Shown here in pieces: positions 1 through 7,934 of a stretch of DNA of 64,000 nucleotides. The position numbers and the translations under genes are program-made. Position 1 is the first letter of the stretch, and each line of letters begins with the position of its first letter. Source of the DNA: Lachnospira sp. (GTDB lineage: Bacteria > Bacillota > Clostridia > Lachnospirales > Lachnospiraceae); the NCBI GenBank assembly GCA_017621205.1, contig JAGATQ010000040.1:1-64000 (forward strand), read 5' to 3'. The notes under the pieces are model-generated. The model saw nothing but the letters and a program-made list of their open reading frames with translations. It did not search any database and was not told where the DNA came from.

Positions 1-3
1 AAC

Positions 4-137
4 TAAGTATCTTGCAGTTTGACTTGTCTAAACTTTCATCCGCTGCGTTGCATTTTCTAGCCGTAGCCACCGCTACGCCGTCGAAAATTCGCCTTGCAGA
101 GTGAAAGTTTATCCTTCGCCAAACTATCAAGAACTTA
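4..137. repeat. Three-tier imperfect palindrome, class unknown
   Basis: An intergenic sequence that folds back on itself almost completely. The outer arms are TAAGT (4-8), CTTG (11-14) and AGTTTG (16-21), pairing with CAAACT (120-125), CAAG (128-131) and ACTTA (133-137). The middle stem is AAACTTTCA (30-38) with TGAAAGTTT (102-110). The apex is GTAGC (63-67) with GCTAC (72-76). No reading frame or T-run is present, so it is not a simple terminator. The window starts here, so the upstream gene is unknown. It may be a palindromic repeat or a structured RNA. It is not obviously the same sequence as the other palindromes in this window. Confidence 0.55.
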
Positions 138-162
138 ATTTATGATGTACTAGAGAAATTTC

Positions 163-184
163 ACTTTTACAGCATAGTAAAAGT
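163..184 (+). promoter_or_regulatory. Leader hairpin just upstream of a ribosome binding site
   Basis: ACTTTTAC (163-170) pairs perfectly with GTAAAAGT (177-184) around a 6-nt loop. The stem ends 5 nt before the GGAGG ribosome binding site (190-195) of the surface protein gene. It could stabilise the mRNA or affect translation. The structure is seen directly; any role is inference. Confidence 0.4.
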
Positions 185-201
185 AACTAGGAGGATGAGC
201 G

Positions 202-1593
202 ATGAACAGGAGAATGAAAAAAAATAATTTATTTTTGTTAACAGTGCTTCTTCTTATAGGGACTGCATTTATGATTCCTAAGGCGGACAGCACCTATACA
301 TACAATAGTAATGCAGACGGAACAATTACAATTACGGGTTACCAGCTTAACGAAGAGACGGTTCAGATTCCTGAGACCATAGATGGTAAGACAGTAAGTG
401 GGATTGCGGATAAGGCATTTCAATATAAGGATGTCAAGAGTGTTACAATTCCGGCATCCGTCAAGAGTATTGGCAATCAGGCATTTCAATATTGTGCCAA
501 ATTAACGACAGTAACCTTTGCGGGTGAGGGACTTACCGCGATTGGCAAGGATGCCTTTGCGAAGTGTGGTGCGTTGACAACAGTGGCATTGCCAGCTACG
601 TTAGCTTCTGTTGGAGATGGTGCATTTTCGGGTATTAAATCGCTTACCTTAAGTTATACCGGACTGACGGCAGAATTTGGCAAGGATGTATTTAAGGATA
701 CAACGCTCAAGGAGGTAACACTGAAGCAGTCTTCTACGTTGTATGCTTATGTGGAGAAGACCGCCAAGAAGCTTACTTATGCTGGGCCATATTTTGAAAA
801 CCTGGAACAGAAGGTCAATGTAGGAAACACGTTGACGCTGGAGCTTAAAAATGCTACAGAGCCTGTTGTCTGGAGTTCTTCAAAGGAGATAGTTGCCACC
901 GTTGAGAATGGTGTAGTAACCGGAGTCAAGGCAGGGACTGCTAAGATTACAGCTGCGACCAGCGGAGAGCGGCTGGTTGTTACCGTAACGGTAAATAATC
1001 TGAAAATCAGCAGTAAGAAAGCAACCATTACCGTAGGCTATAGTACAACCCTTACAGTGCAGAATGCCAGCGCAGTTACCTGGTCAAGTTCGAATAAGAA
1101 GGTTGCCACAGTCAATAAAAAGGGTAAGGTGACAGGAAAGAAGACAGGAAAAGCAACCATCACTGCCAAGGTGGGAAATGCTTCTTACAAGTGTAGTGTA
1201 ACAGTGAAGGCAAATAGTATTAAACTGCCCTCCTACTCCAAGAATGCTTATCATTATTCTGGTGGGGCAATGGGCTTCTCCTCCATCAAAAAGACTGCAA
1301 AGGGGTATCAGGTCAAGGGACATTTTATTAATGGAACCTCGAATAAAGTGCAGTATATTAAAAACATTGTTATTACTGTAAAGGATGGCAAGAAGGTTCT
1401 TGCTAAGAAGTATATAGGAACGTTAAAGCTAAATACTCCTTCTCACCGCACAAAGGCGATTACGATTAACTTTACCGGCTCTCAGGTGAAGAAGAAGGTA
1501 GATTTAAGAAATGCAGTGGTGACGGTTACGACCAGCGGCGGAAGATACTACTATGAGACAACCAGAACCATTGAGGTTCCGGTAAACCAGTAG
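202..1593 (+). CDS. Secreted BspA-type leucine-rich repeat / bacterial Ig-like protein
   Basis: A 463-residue protein with a signal peptide: positive MNRRMKKNN followed by a hydrophobic stretch to about residue 28. Residues about 45-185 hold BspA/LRR_5-type repeats (IADKAFQYKDVKSVTIPASV, then IGNQAFQYCAKLTTV). Two Big_2-like Ig domains follow at about 203-263 and 264-336, with the typical 'VTWSSSNKKVATV' and 'GKVTGKKTGKATITA' patterns. The C-terminal about 120 residues form a separate beta-rich, Lys-rich domain. No LPXTG motif or C-terminal membrane anchor is visible, so it is probably secreted or held non-covalently. BspA-type proteins often mediate adhesion, but the ligand here is unknown. 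The start has an excellent GGAGG site 6 nt upstream. Confidence 0.85.
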   Translation: MNRRMKKNNLFLLTVLLLIGTAFMIPKADSTYTYNSNADGTITITGYQLNEETVQIPETIDGKTVSGIADKAFQYKDVKSVTIPASVKSIGNQAFQYCAKLTTVTFAGEGLTAIGKDAFAKCGALTTVALPATLASVGDGAFSGIKSLTLSYTGLTAEFGKDVFKDTTLKEVTLKQSSTLYAYVEKTAKKLTYAGPYFENLEQKVNVGNTLTLELKNATEPVVWSSSKEIVATVENGVVTGVKAGTAKITAATSGERLVVTVTVNNLKISSKKATITVGYSTTLTVQNASAVTWSSSNKKVATVNKKGKVTGKKTGKATITAKVGNASYKCSVTVKANSIKLPSYSKNAYHYSGGAMGFSSIKKTAKGYQVKGHFINGTSNKVQYIKNIVITVKDGKKVLAKKYIGTLKLNTPSHRTKAITINFTGSQVKKKVDLRNAVVTVTTSGGRYYYETTRTIEVPVNQ

Positions 1594-1642
1594 ATAAAAA
1601 CAGGCATATTAACAGGGAGAACATTCCCTTCATAGATAAATG

Positions 1643-1671
1643 TTGAAAATAATTGAAAAATGTTATATGAT
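1643..1671 (+). promoter_or_regulatory. Sigma-A-type promoter for leuB
   Basis: TTGAAA (1643-1648), a 17-nt spacer, then TATGAT (1666-1671), about 60 nt upstream of the leuB start. No T-box or leader-peptide attenuator fits in the short space between the preceding gene and leuB. Confidence 0.55.
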
Positions 1672-1729
1672 AGATAGGTTAAATGGGCAGTCTATGCCTT
1701 TGTTGCCATTTTTGAAAGGGTGAAAAGAA

Positions 1730-2812
1730 ATGCAATGTAAGATTGGTGTCATCAAGGGTGATGGTATCGGACCAGAGATTGTGACAGAAGCAATGAAGGT
1801 TCTTGATAAAGTAGCAGAGAAATACGGACATGAGCTTCAGTATGAGCAATTGCTGATGGGAGGAGCTTCTATCGATGTTCACGGAATTCCTTTGACGGAT
1901 GAGACGATTGCCAAAGCCAAGGCATCAGATGCTGTATTGATGGGTTCTATCGGTGGCGATACGGCTACATCTCCATGGTATCAGCTAGAGCCATCCAAAA
2001 GACCAGAGGCGGGCTTGCTTAAGATTCGTAAGGAGCTGAACCTGTTTGCGAACTTAAGGCCAGCATATTTATATGAGGAATTAAAGGATGCATGTCCACT
2101 TCGTTCGGATATCAGTGCTGATGGTTTTGATATGATGATTATGAGGGAGCTTACCGGAGGCTTATATTTTGGAGAGCGAAGCACTGGTATGGAAAATGGC
2201 GTAATGACGGCACATGATAATCTGACCTATACAGAGGATGAAATCCGACGGATTGCAATTCGGGGATTTGACATTGCCATGAAACGCCGTAAGAAGGTGA
2301 CCAGTGTCGATAAGGCAAATGTGCTGGATTCTTCAAGACTCTGGCGTAAGGTAGTAGAAGAGGTAGCTAAGGATTACCCGGAAGTACAATATGAGCATAT
2401 GCTGGTGGACAATTGTGCTATGCAGCTGGTGCGTAATCCGGGGCAGTTTGATGTTATTTTAACCGAGAATATGTTTGGTGATATTTTGTCTGATGAAGCA
2501 GCGATGGTAACGGGTTCTTTAGGAATGCTTTCCTCTGCGAGCCTGAATGAGACGAAGTTTGGGTTATATGAACCGAGCCATGGTTCTGCACCAGATATTG
2601 CGGGGCAGAACATTGCGAATCCGATTGCAACTATTTTATCAGCGGCAATGATGCTTCGGTTTACGTTTGATTTGGACAATGAGGCAGATGCCATTGAGGC
2701 GGCTGTCCGCAAGGTGTTACAGGAGGGCTATCGCACAGGAGATATCTATTCTGAGGGTACGAAGAAGGTTTCCTGCAGTGAGATGGGAGATTTGATAGCT
2801 GAACGGATTTAG
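1730..2812 (+). CDS. leuB: 3-isopropylmalate dehydrogenase
   Basis: Catalyses NAD-dependent oxidative decarboxylation of 3-isopropylmalate in leucine biosynthesis. The 360-residue length is normal for the family. It has the N-terminal GDGIGPEI nucleotide/substrate loop (10-17), the RELTGG substrate segment starting at R139, and the signature around [13 protein letters not shown], where D251 and D255 match the metal-binding aspartates. [10 protein letters not shown] near residue 285 is the NAD-binding segment. It is the first of three branched-chain amino acid genes (leuB, ilvD, ilvB) on the same strand; leuA and leuCD are not in the window. The start is preceded by GAAAGGGTG. Confidence 0.95.
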   Translation: MQCKIGVIKGDGIGPEIVTEAMKVLDKVAEKYGHELQYEQLLMGGASIDVHGIPLTDETIAKAKASDAVLMGSIGGDTATSPWYQLEPSKRPEAGLLKIRKELNLFANLRPAYLYEELKDACPLRSDISADGFDMMIMRELTGGLYFGERSTGMENGVMTAHDNLTYTEDEIRRIAIRGFDIAMKRRKKVTSVDKANVLDSSRLWRKVVEEVAKDYPEVQYEHMLVDNCAMQLVRNPGQFDVILTENMFGDILSDEAAMVTGSLGMLSSASLNETKFGLYEPSHGSAPDIAGQNIANPIATILSAAMMLRFTFDLDNEADAIEAAVRKVLQEGYRTGDIYSEGTKKVSCSEMGDLIAERI

Positions 2813-2905
2813 GCTTGATAACAGAAATAGTATAGACAGATAGAAGAAGAGATAGTTAATGTTAAGTAAAGTTATGATAATCAGATAAAAAGGTAGGTAA
2901 TAGCT

Positions 2906-4567
2906 ATGAGAAGTGATAATGTAAAATCAGGTATGCAGCAGGCACCACACCGTTCCCTGTTTAACGCATTGGGAATGACGAAGGAGGAATTAGAAAGACC
3001 ATTAGTTGGTATTGTCTCTTCCTACAATGAGATTGTGCCGGGACACATGAATCTGGATAAGATTACAGAGGCAGTGAAGATGGGTGTTGCCATGGCTGGC
3101 GGTACGCCAATTGTATTTCCCGCGATTGCAGTCTGTGATGGTATTGCCATGGGGCATATCGGAATGAAATATTCTCTTGTGACGAGAGATTTGATAGCGG
3201 ATTCTACGGAAGCAATGGCAATGGCACACCAGTTTGATGCCCTTGTTATGATTCCGAACTGTGATAAAAATGTACCGGGACTTTTGATGGCAGCAGCCAG
3301 GGTGAATGTACCTACTGTGTTTGTCAGTGGAGGCCCGATGCTTGCAGGTCATGTAAAGGGACACAAGACGTCTCTTTCTTCCATGTTTGAGGCAGTTGGC
3401 TCCTATTCGGCAGGAACAATGACCGAGGAGGATATCAATGAATTTGAGTGTAAGGCATGTCCTACATGCGGTTCCTGCTCTGGTATGTATACGGCCAATT
3501 CCATGAACTGTTTAACAGAGGCACTGGGTATGGGGCTTCCGGGCAACGGAACAATTCCAGCCGTATATTCAGAGAGATTAAAGCTTGCAAAGCATGCTGG
3601 TATGGCGGTTATGGAGATGTACAAAAAGAATATCCGCCCGAGGGATATTATTACAAAGGATGCGATTATGAATGCATTGACGGTGGATATGGCACTTGGC
3701 TGTTCTACCAATTCCATGCTTCATATTCCAGCAATTGCCCATGAGATTGGATTTGATTTTGATATTTCCCTTGCAAATGAGATAAGTGCGAAGACACCGA
3801 ACCTCTGTCACCTTGCACCGGCAGGTCCAACCTATATGGAGGATTTGAATGAGGCCGGAGGTGTTTACGCAGTAATGAACCAGCTGAAACAGAAAGGGCT
3901 TTTAAATGAGGATTGCATGACCGTAACCGGCAAGACCATTGGTGAGGCGGTTGAAGGAGCAGTGAATAAGAATCCGGAGGTAATCCGCCCGCTTGATAAT
4001 CCATACAGCGAAACAGGTGGTCTTGCAGTATTAAAGGGTAATCTTGCACCGGACGGTTCCGTGGTAAAGCGTTCTGCGGTGGTTCCTGAAATGATGAAGC
4101 ATGAAGGTCCGGCAAGAGTGTTTGACTGTGAAGAGGATGCGATTACAGCTATCAAGGGTGGTAAGATTGTCGCAGGAGATGTCGTAGTAATTCGTTATGA
4201 AGGACCAAAAGGTGGTCCGGGTATGCGGGAAATGCTAAATCCAACCTCTGCGATTGCAGGCATGGGGTTAGGTTCATCGGTAGCCTTGATTACGGATGGA
4301 CGTTTTTCCGGGGCAAGCCGTGGTGCTTCCATCGGTCATGTTTCGCCGGAAGCAGCGGTAGGTGGTCCGATTGCATTTGTGGAAGAGGGAGATATCATTA
4401 AGATTGATATTGATAACCACAGTCTGGAACTGGATATTTCTGAAGAAGAGATGGCAAAGCGTAAGGCAGCATGGACACCAAGACAGCCGAAGGTAACTAC
4501 CGGTTATCTTGCAAGATATGCTAAAATGGTAACCTCTGGAAATCGGGGAGCTGTCTTAGAGATTTGA
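2906..4567 (+). CDS. ilvD: Dihydroxy-acid dehydratase
   Basis: Dehydrates 2,3-dihydroxy-isovalerate and 2,3-dihydroxy-3-methylvalerate to the 2-keto acids, the shared third step of valine and isoleucine synthesis. The 553 residues are full length. Iron-sulfur cysteines are seen in NCDKNVPG (C119) and [17 protein letters not shown] (C185, C188, C191). Near residue 45 the sequence reads [12 protein letters not shown], lacking the PCN cysteine typical of [2Fe-2S] enzymes, so a labile [4Fe-4S] enzyme as in E. coli is more likely (inference). It lies 93 bp after leuB and 94 bp before ilvB, probably in one transcription unit. Confidence 0.96.
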   Translation: MRSDNVKSGMQQAPHRSLFNALGMTKEELERPLVGIVSSYNEIVPGHMNLDKITEAVKMGVAMAGGTPIVFPAIAVCDGIAMGHIGMKYSLVTRDLIADSTEAMAMAHQFDALVMIPNCDKNVPGLLMAAARVNVPTVFVSGGPMLAGHVKGHKTSLSSMFEAVGSYSAGTMTEEDINEFECKACPTCGSCSGMYTANSMNCLTEALGMGLPGNGTIPAVYSERLKLAKHAGMAVMEMYKKNIRPRDIITKDAIMNALTVDMALGCSTNSMLHIPAIAHEIGFDFDISLANEISAKTPNLCHLAPAGPTYMEDLNEAGGVYAVMNQLKQKGLLNEDCMTVTGKTIGEAVEGAVNKNPEVIRPLDNPYSETGGLAVLKGNLAPDGSVVKRSAVVPEMMKHEGPARVFDCEEDAITAIKGGKIVAGDVVVIRYEGPKGGPGMREMLNPTSAIAGMGLGSSVALITDGRFSGASRGASIGHVSPEAAVGGPIAFVEEGDIIKIDIDNHSLELDISEEEMAKRKAAWTPRQPKVTTGYLARYAKMVTSGNRGAVLEI

Positions 4568-4579
4568 TAAAGAGAAATC

Positions 4580-4609
4580 ATACCTTTTGCCCCCAACATC
4601 ATTATATAT
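4580..4609. repeat. Right-end remnant of the 210-bp structured repeat (family B)
   Basis: The sequence TACCTTTTGCCCCCAACATC plus the following AT-rich bases matches the right terminus of the element at 12820-13036 read on the minus strand (TACCTTTTGACCCCAACATC), differing at one position. Only the terminal bases remain, in the 94-bp gap between ilvD and ilvB. It is probably a decayed or internally deleted copy. Confidence 0.6.
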
Positions 4610-4661
4610 GGATAAGATGACGTGGGAAGAAAGAAAAAAGAATTAAGGAGAGAAGTATGAT

Positions 4662-6353
4662 ATGAAACAATTAACAGGTTCTGAAATTATAATTGAGTGT
4701 TTAAAGGAGCAGGGAGTAGATACGGTATTTGGTTATCCCGGCGGAACAATATTGAATGTCTATGACGAGCTTTACAAACATCAGAAGGAGATTAACCATG
4801 TACTGACTTCTCATGAGCAGGGAGCGGCACATGCGGCAGACGGTTATGCCAGAGCAACAGGTAAGGTTGGCGTGTGTATGGCTACCTCAGGCCCTGGTGC
4901 AACGAATCTGGTTACCGGTATTGCAACTGCCTATATGGATTCGGTTCCGGTAGTTGCCATTACTGCTAACGTTGGTGTTCCATTGCTTGGGCGGGACAGC
5001 TTTCAGGAGGTAGATATTGCCGGTGTTGTTATGCCGATTACTAAGCACAGTTTTATTGTAAAGGATATTAAGGACTTGGCTGTAACGATTCGTAAGGCGT
5101 TTAAGATTGCCAAAACCGGACGCCCGGGACCGGTACTGGTTGATGTAACGAAGGATGTAACCGCCAACAAGACAGATTATACACCAATGACTCCAGAGCC
5201 GATTGCCCGTTCCACCGAGCATATCCGTGGAAAGGATATTGATAAGGCGATTGAGATGATTAGCAAGGCCAAGAGACCGATGATAATGGTCGGTGGTGGT
5301 GCCGTTATTTCCGGTGCACAGTCCGAGTTACGGGAATTTGTTGAGAAAATAAATGCTCCGGTATGCGATACTCTGATGGGAAAAGGTGCTTTTGATGGCA
5401 ATGATGAGCTTTATACCGGAATGGTAGGTATGCATGGCACGAAGGCATCGAACCTAAGCGTAGTAGAATGTGACTTATTAGTTGTAATTGGCGCCCGCTT
5501 CTCTGACCGTGTCACAGGCAATGCCTCCAAATTTGCGAGAAAGGCGAAGATTCTGCAGATTGATGTAGATGCGGCTGAAATTAATAAGAATGTCAAGGTA
5601 CATGCAAGTATTATCGGTGATATTAAGAGTGTACTTGAAATGTTGAATCACAAGATAACCAAGGAGTATAAGCATCCGGAATGGATAGAGCATGTGAAAG
5701 GGCTGGAAGCAAAGTTTCCACTGCACTATAAGGAGGAGGGCTTATGTGGGCCATCCATAATTGAATCTGTTTATAAGCAGACCGATGGAAAAGCGATTAT
5801 TACCACGGATGTGGGACAGCATCAGATGTGGGCTGCCCAGTATTACAAGTATAGTAAGCCAAGAACCTTAATTACTTCTGGTGGTTTAGGAACTATGGGT
5901 TTTGGTATTGGTGCATGTATCGGGGCGAAGTATGGAAAACCGGATAAGATATGCGTCAATATTGCCGGAGATGGCTGTTTCCGCATGAATATGCAGGAGA
6001 TTATGACAGCAGCAAGATACAATGTGCCTATTATTGAGATTGTTGTCAATAATCATGTGTTAGGTATGGTTCGGCAATGGCAGACTCTGTTTTATGGAGA
6101 GCGTTATTCGAATACAGTATTAGAGGATAATGCAGATTTTGCCAAGATGGCGGATGCCATGGGAGCTACCGGATATAAAGTAACAACGCAGGAAGAATTT
6201 GATGAGGCATTTAAGAAGGCGTTAGAGGCAAAGGGACCGGTCGTTATTGATGCACAGATTGGCAAGGATGATAAGGTATTCCCGATGGTTCCGGGAGGTG
6301 CAACCTTAGAGGAAGTATTTGATGGAGACGATTTGGAGAAGAAGAATAAATAG
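4662..6353 (+). CDS. ilvB: Acetolactate synthase, large (catalytic) subunit
   Basis: Thiamine-diphosphate enzyme condensing pyruvate with pyruvate or 2-ketobutyrate, the first committed step of valine/leucine and isoleucine synthesis. The 563 residues contain the ThDP-activating glutamate in SHEQGAAHAADGYARATG near residue 50, the RDSFQE segment near residue 110, and the C-terminal ThDP/Mg motif GDGCFRMNMQE...NNH (about 436-465). No small regulatory subunit (ilvN/ilvH) follows; the next 450 bp are repeats. Feedback regulation would need a subunit encoded elsewhere. An AAGGAGAG site precedes the start. Anabolic IlvB is more likely than catabolic AlsS given the leuB-ilvD context. Confidence 0.94.
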   Translation: MKQLTGSEIIIECLKEQGVDTVFGYPGGTILNVYDELYKHQKEINHVLTSHEQGAAHAADGYARATGKVGVCMATSGPGATNLVTGIATAYMDSVPVVAITANVGVPLLGRDSFQEVDIAGVVMPITKHSFIVKDIKDLAVTIRKAFKIAKTGRPGPVLVDVTKDVTANKTDYTPMTPEPIARSTEHIRGKDIDKAIEMISKAKRPMIMVGGGAVISGAQSELREFVEKINAPVCDTLMGKGAFDGNDELYTGMVGMHGTKASNLSVVECDLLVVIGARFSDRVTGNASKFARKAKILQIDVDAAEINKNVKVHASIIGDIKSVLEMLNHKITKEYKHPEWIEHVKGLEAKFPLHYKEEGLCGPSIIESVYKQTDGKAIITTDVGQHQMWAAQYYKYSKPRTLITSGGLGTMGFGIGACIGAKYGKPDKICVNIAGDGCFRMNMQEIMTAARYNVPIIEIVVNNHVLGMVRQWQTLFYGERYSNTVLEDNADFAKMADAMGATGYKVTTQEEFDEAFKKALEAKGPVVIDAQIGKDDKVFPMVPGGATLEEVFDGDDLEKKNK

Positions 6354-6413
6354 AGACAGATTGTAACCAATAATTATTAAGCAGTAATTAATTTATGCAT
6401 TAACTACTACTAT

Positions 6414-6622
6414 AATATATAGATGTCAGGGTCAAAAGGTCAAACTGCCGTTCATGCTTGCATGACAAGGCAGTTGAACTTGGGACCCGCCAAACATGAG
6501 AAAGGAGCAATTTACGCAGTAAATTAGCGGATTTCGAATGTTTGCAGGATTGCAGGAGTTGTGAAACAACGAAGCAATCCGTGGCATCAATGGGGAAAAT
6601 ATTTCCCCCAACATCATATAAA
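6414..6622 (+). repeat. Family B structured repeat, copy 1
   Basis: A roughly 209-bp intergenic element whose ends are inverted repeats (ATAGATGTCAGGGTC at the left; CCCCCAACATCATATA at the right). It matches the minus strand of 12820-13036 along its length. It holds several stems: AACTGCC/GGCAGTT, GGGTC/GACCC, AAACAT/ATGTTT, GCAATTTAC/GTAAATT, GGATTGC/GCAATCC enclosing GTTGT/ACAAC, and a 3' GGGGAAA hairpin. A small reading frame crossing it is not conserved as protein between the copies. It resembles a MITE or a mobile structured RNA; no transposase is present. Confidence 0.75.
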
Positions 6623-6663
6623 TTAAAAGTATCCGGTGTTTGTGAGATACATATTCGTTCGTC

Positions 6664-6749
6664 GATAGTCATAATTATATGTAAATTTGTGCCTTTGTAC
6701 CGAGCTACGCTCGGACAACGAAACAAATTTACATATAATTATGACTATC
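6664..6749 (-). repeat. 86-bp perfect hairpin, minimal form of family A
   Basis: Arms 6664-6690 and 6723-6749 are a perfect 27-bp inverted repeat. Inside them lies a small CCGAG-CTACG-CTCGG hairpin. On the minus strand the arms close with TTTGT-TTCG-TTG-T on one side and CAA-AGGC-ACAAA on the other. The two large palindromes at 19241-19471 and 19655-19892 have the same signature (TTTGT-TCCG-TTG-T and CAA-AGTC-ACAAA). I therefore assign it to that family with the central domain replaced by one short hairpin. It sits 42 bp after the family B copy and about 60 bp before serC. Confidence 0.7.
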
Positions 6750-6811
6750 AAATCAATAAAATATAAATCTACAAATACCAACAAGTGTCATAGTTAAGGA
6801 GGAAAAATACA

Positions 6812-7894
6812 ATGGCAAGAGTGTATAACTTTTCAGCAGGCCCTTCTATGTTACCAGTAGAAGTGCTGAAGGAAGCAGCAGAGGAGATGTTAGATTACAA
6901 TGGAACAGGTATGAGTGTGATGGAGATGAGCCATCGTTCCAAGGCATTTGAGGAGATTATTCAGTCTGCAGAGCAGGATTTAAGAGACTTAATGAATATT
7001 CCGGATAATTATAAGGTACTGTTTTTGCAGGGAGGGGCTTCCCAGCAGTTTTCCGCTATTCCGATGAATCTGATGAAGAACGGTGTAGCAGATTACATTG
7101 TAACCGGACAGTGGGCTAAGAAGGCTTATGAGGAGGCTTGCCGTTATGGTAAGGCGAATAAGATTGCGACTTCAGAGGATAAGACATTTTCTTATATTCC
7201 AGATTGTTCCGACCTTCCGATTTCCGAGGATGCTGATTATGTATATATATGCCATAACAATACCATCTACGGAACCACCTTTAAGGAGCTGCCCAATACA
7301 AAGGGTAAGACTTTAGTAGCAGATATGTCCTCAGACATTTTATCACAGCCGGTTAATGTAGAAGATTATGGCATGATTTATTTTGGTGTGCAGAAGAATG
7401 TTGGACCTGCTGGTGTAGTCGTTGTGATTATCCGTGAGGATTTAATCCGTGACGATGTTATGGAAGGAACGCCTACCATGTTAAAATATAAGACACAGGC
7501 AGATGCAGATTCCTTATACAATACTCCGCCTGCCTATGGAATTTATATTTGTGGCAAGGTATTTAAGCACTTAAAGAAGCTTGGCGGTTTGGAGAAGATG
7601 AAGGAGTACAATGAGAAGAAGGCGAAGATTCTGTATGATTTCCTCGATGCATCCAAGCTGTTCAAGGGTACTGTGGTTGCAAAGGATCGTTCTTTAATGA
7701 ATGTGCCTTTTGTAACAGGAGATAAGGATATGGATGCCAAATTCGTAAAAGAGGCTACCGAGGCAGGCTTTGTGAACCTGAAGGGACATAGAAGCGTTGG
7801 CGGTATGCGTGCTTCTATTTACAATGCAATGCCAATGGAGGGCGTTGAGAAGCTGGTAGAGTTTATGAAGAAATTCGAAGAGGAGAACGCATAA
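6812..7894 (+). CDS. serC: Phosphoserine aminotransferase
   Basis: PLP enzyme converting 3-phosphohydroxypyruvate and glutamate to 3-phosphoserine, the second step of serine synthesis; it can also act in pyridoxal phosphate synthesis. The 360 residues start with the family signature RVYNFSAGPSMLPVEVL and contain the PLP-phosphate contact region (QGGASQQF), ADMSSDILS, and the Schiff-base lysine in FGVQKNVGPAG (K195). It is followed after 40 bp by serA, giving a serC-serA pair. The start has a perfect AGGAGG site. Confidence 0.95.
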   Translation: MARVYNFSAGPSMLPVEVLKEAAEEMLDYNGTGMSVMEMSHRSKAFEEIIQSAEQDLRDLMNIPDNYKVLFLQGGASQQFSAIPMNLMKNGVADYIVTGQWAKKAYEEACRYGKANKIATSEDKTFSYIPDCSDLPISEDADYVYICHNNTIYGTTFKELPNTKGKTLVADMSSDILSQPVNVEDYGMIYFGVQKNVGPAGVVVVIIREDLIRDDVMEGTPTMLKYKTQADADSLYNTPPAYGIYICGKVFKHLKKLGGLEKMKEYNEKKAKILYDFLDASKLFKGTVVAKDRSLMNVPFVTGDKDMDAKFVKEATEAGFVNLKGHRSVGGMRASIYNAMPMEGVEKLVEFMKKFEEENA

Positions 7895-7934
7895 GAGTTG
7901 TTTTCTATATTTATATTTAAAAGGAGATTTGGAA

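Noticed and set aside
1613-1628. AGGGA/TTCCCT hairpin after the surface protein gene
   Set aside because: The stem is short and no T-run follows, so it is not convincing as a terminator.
1594-1729. Possible T-box, leucine leader or riboswitch before leuB
   Set aside because: The gap is only 136 bp with a plain promoter. No T-box AGGGTGGnACCGCG motif, leader peptide with Leu codons or riboswitch core was found.
3457-3744. 95-residue plus-strand frame inside ilvD
   Set aside because: It is a shadow of the fully conserved ilvD frame, with no ribosome binding site.
6542-6766. 74-residue frame crossing the family B copy and the 86-bp hairpin
   Set aside because: It runs through two noncoding repeats, has no ribosome binding site, and the frame is not kept in the second family B copy.
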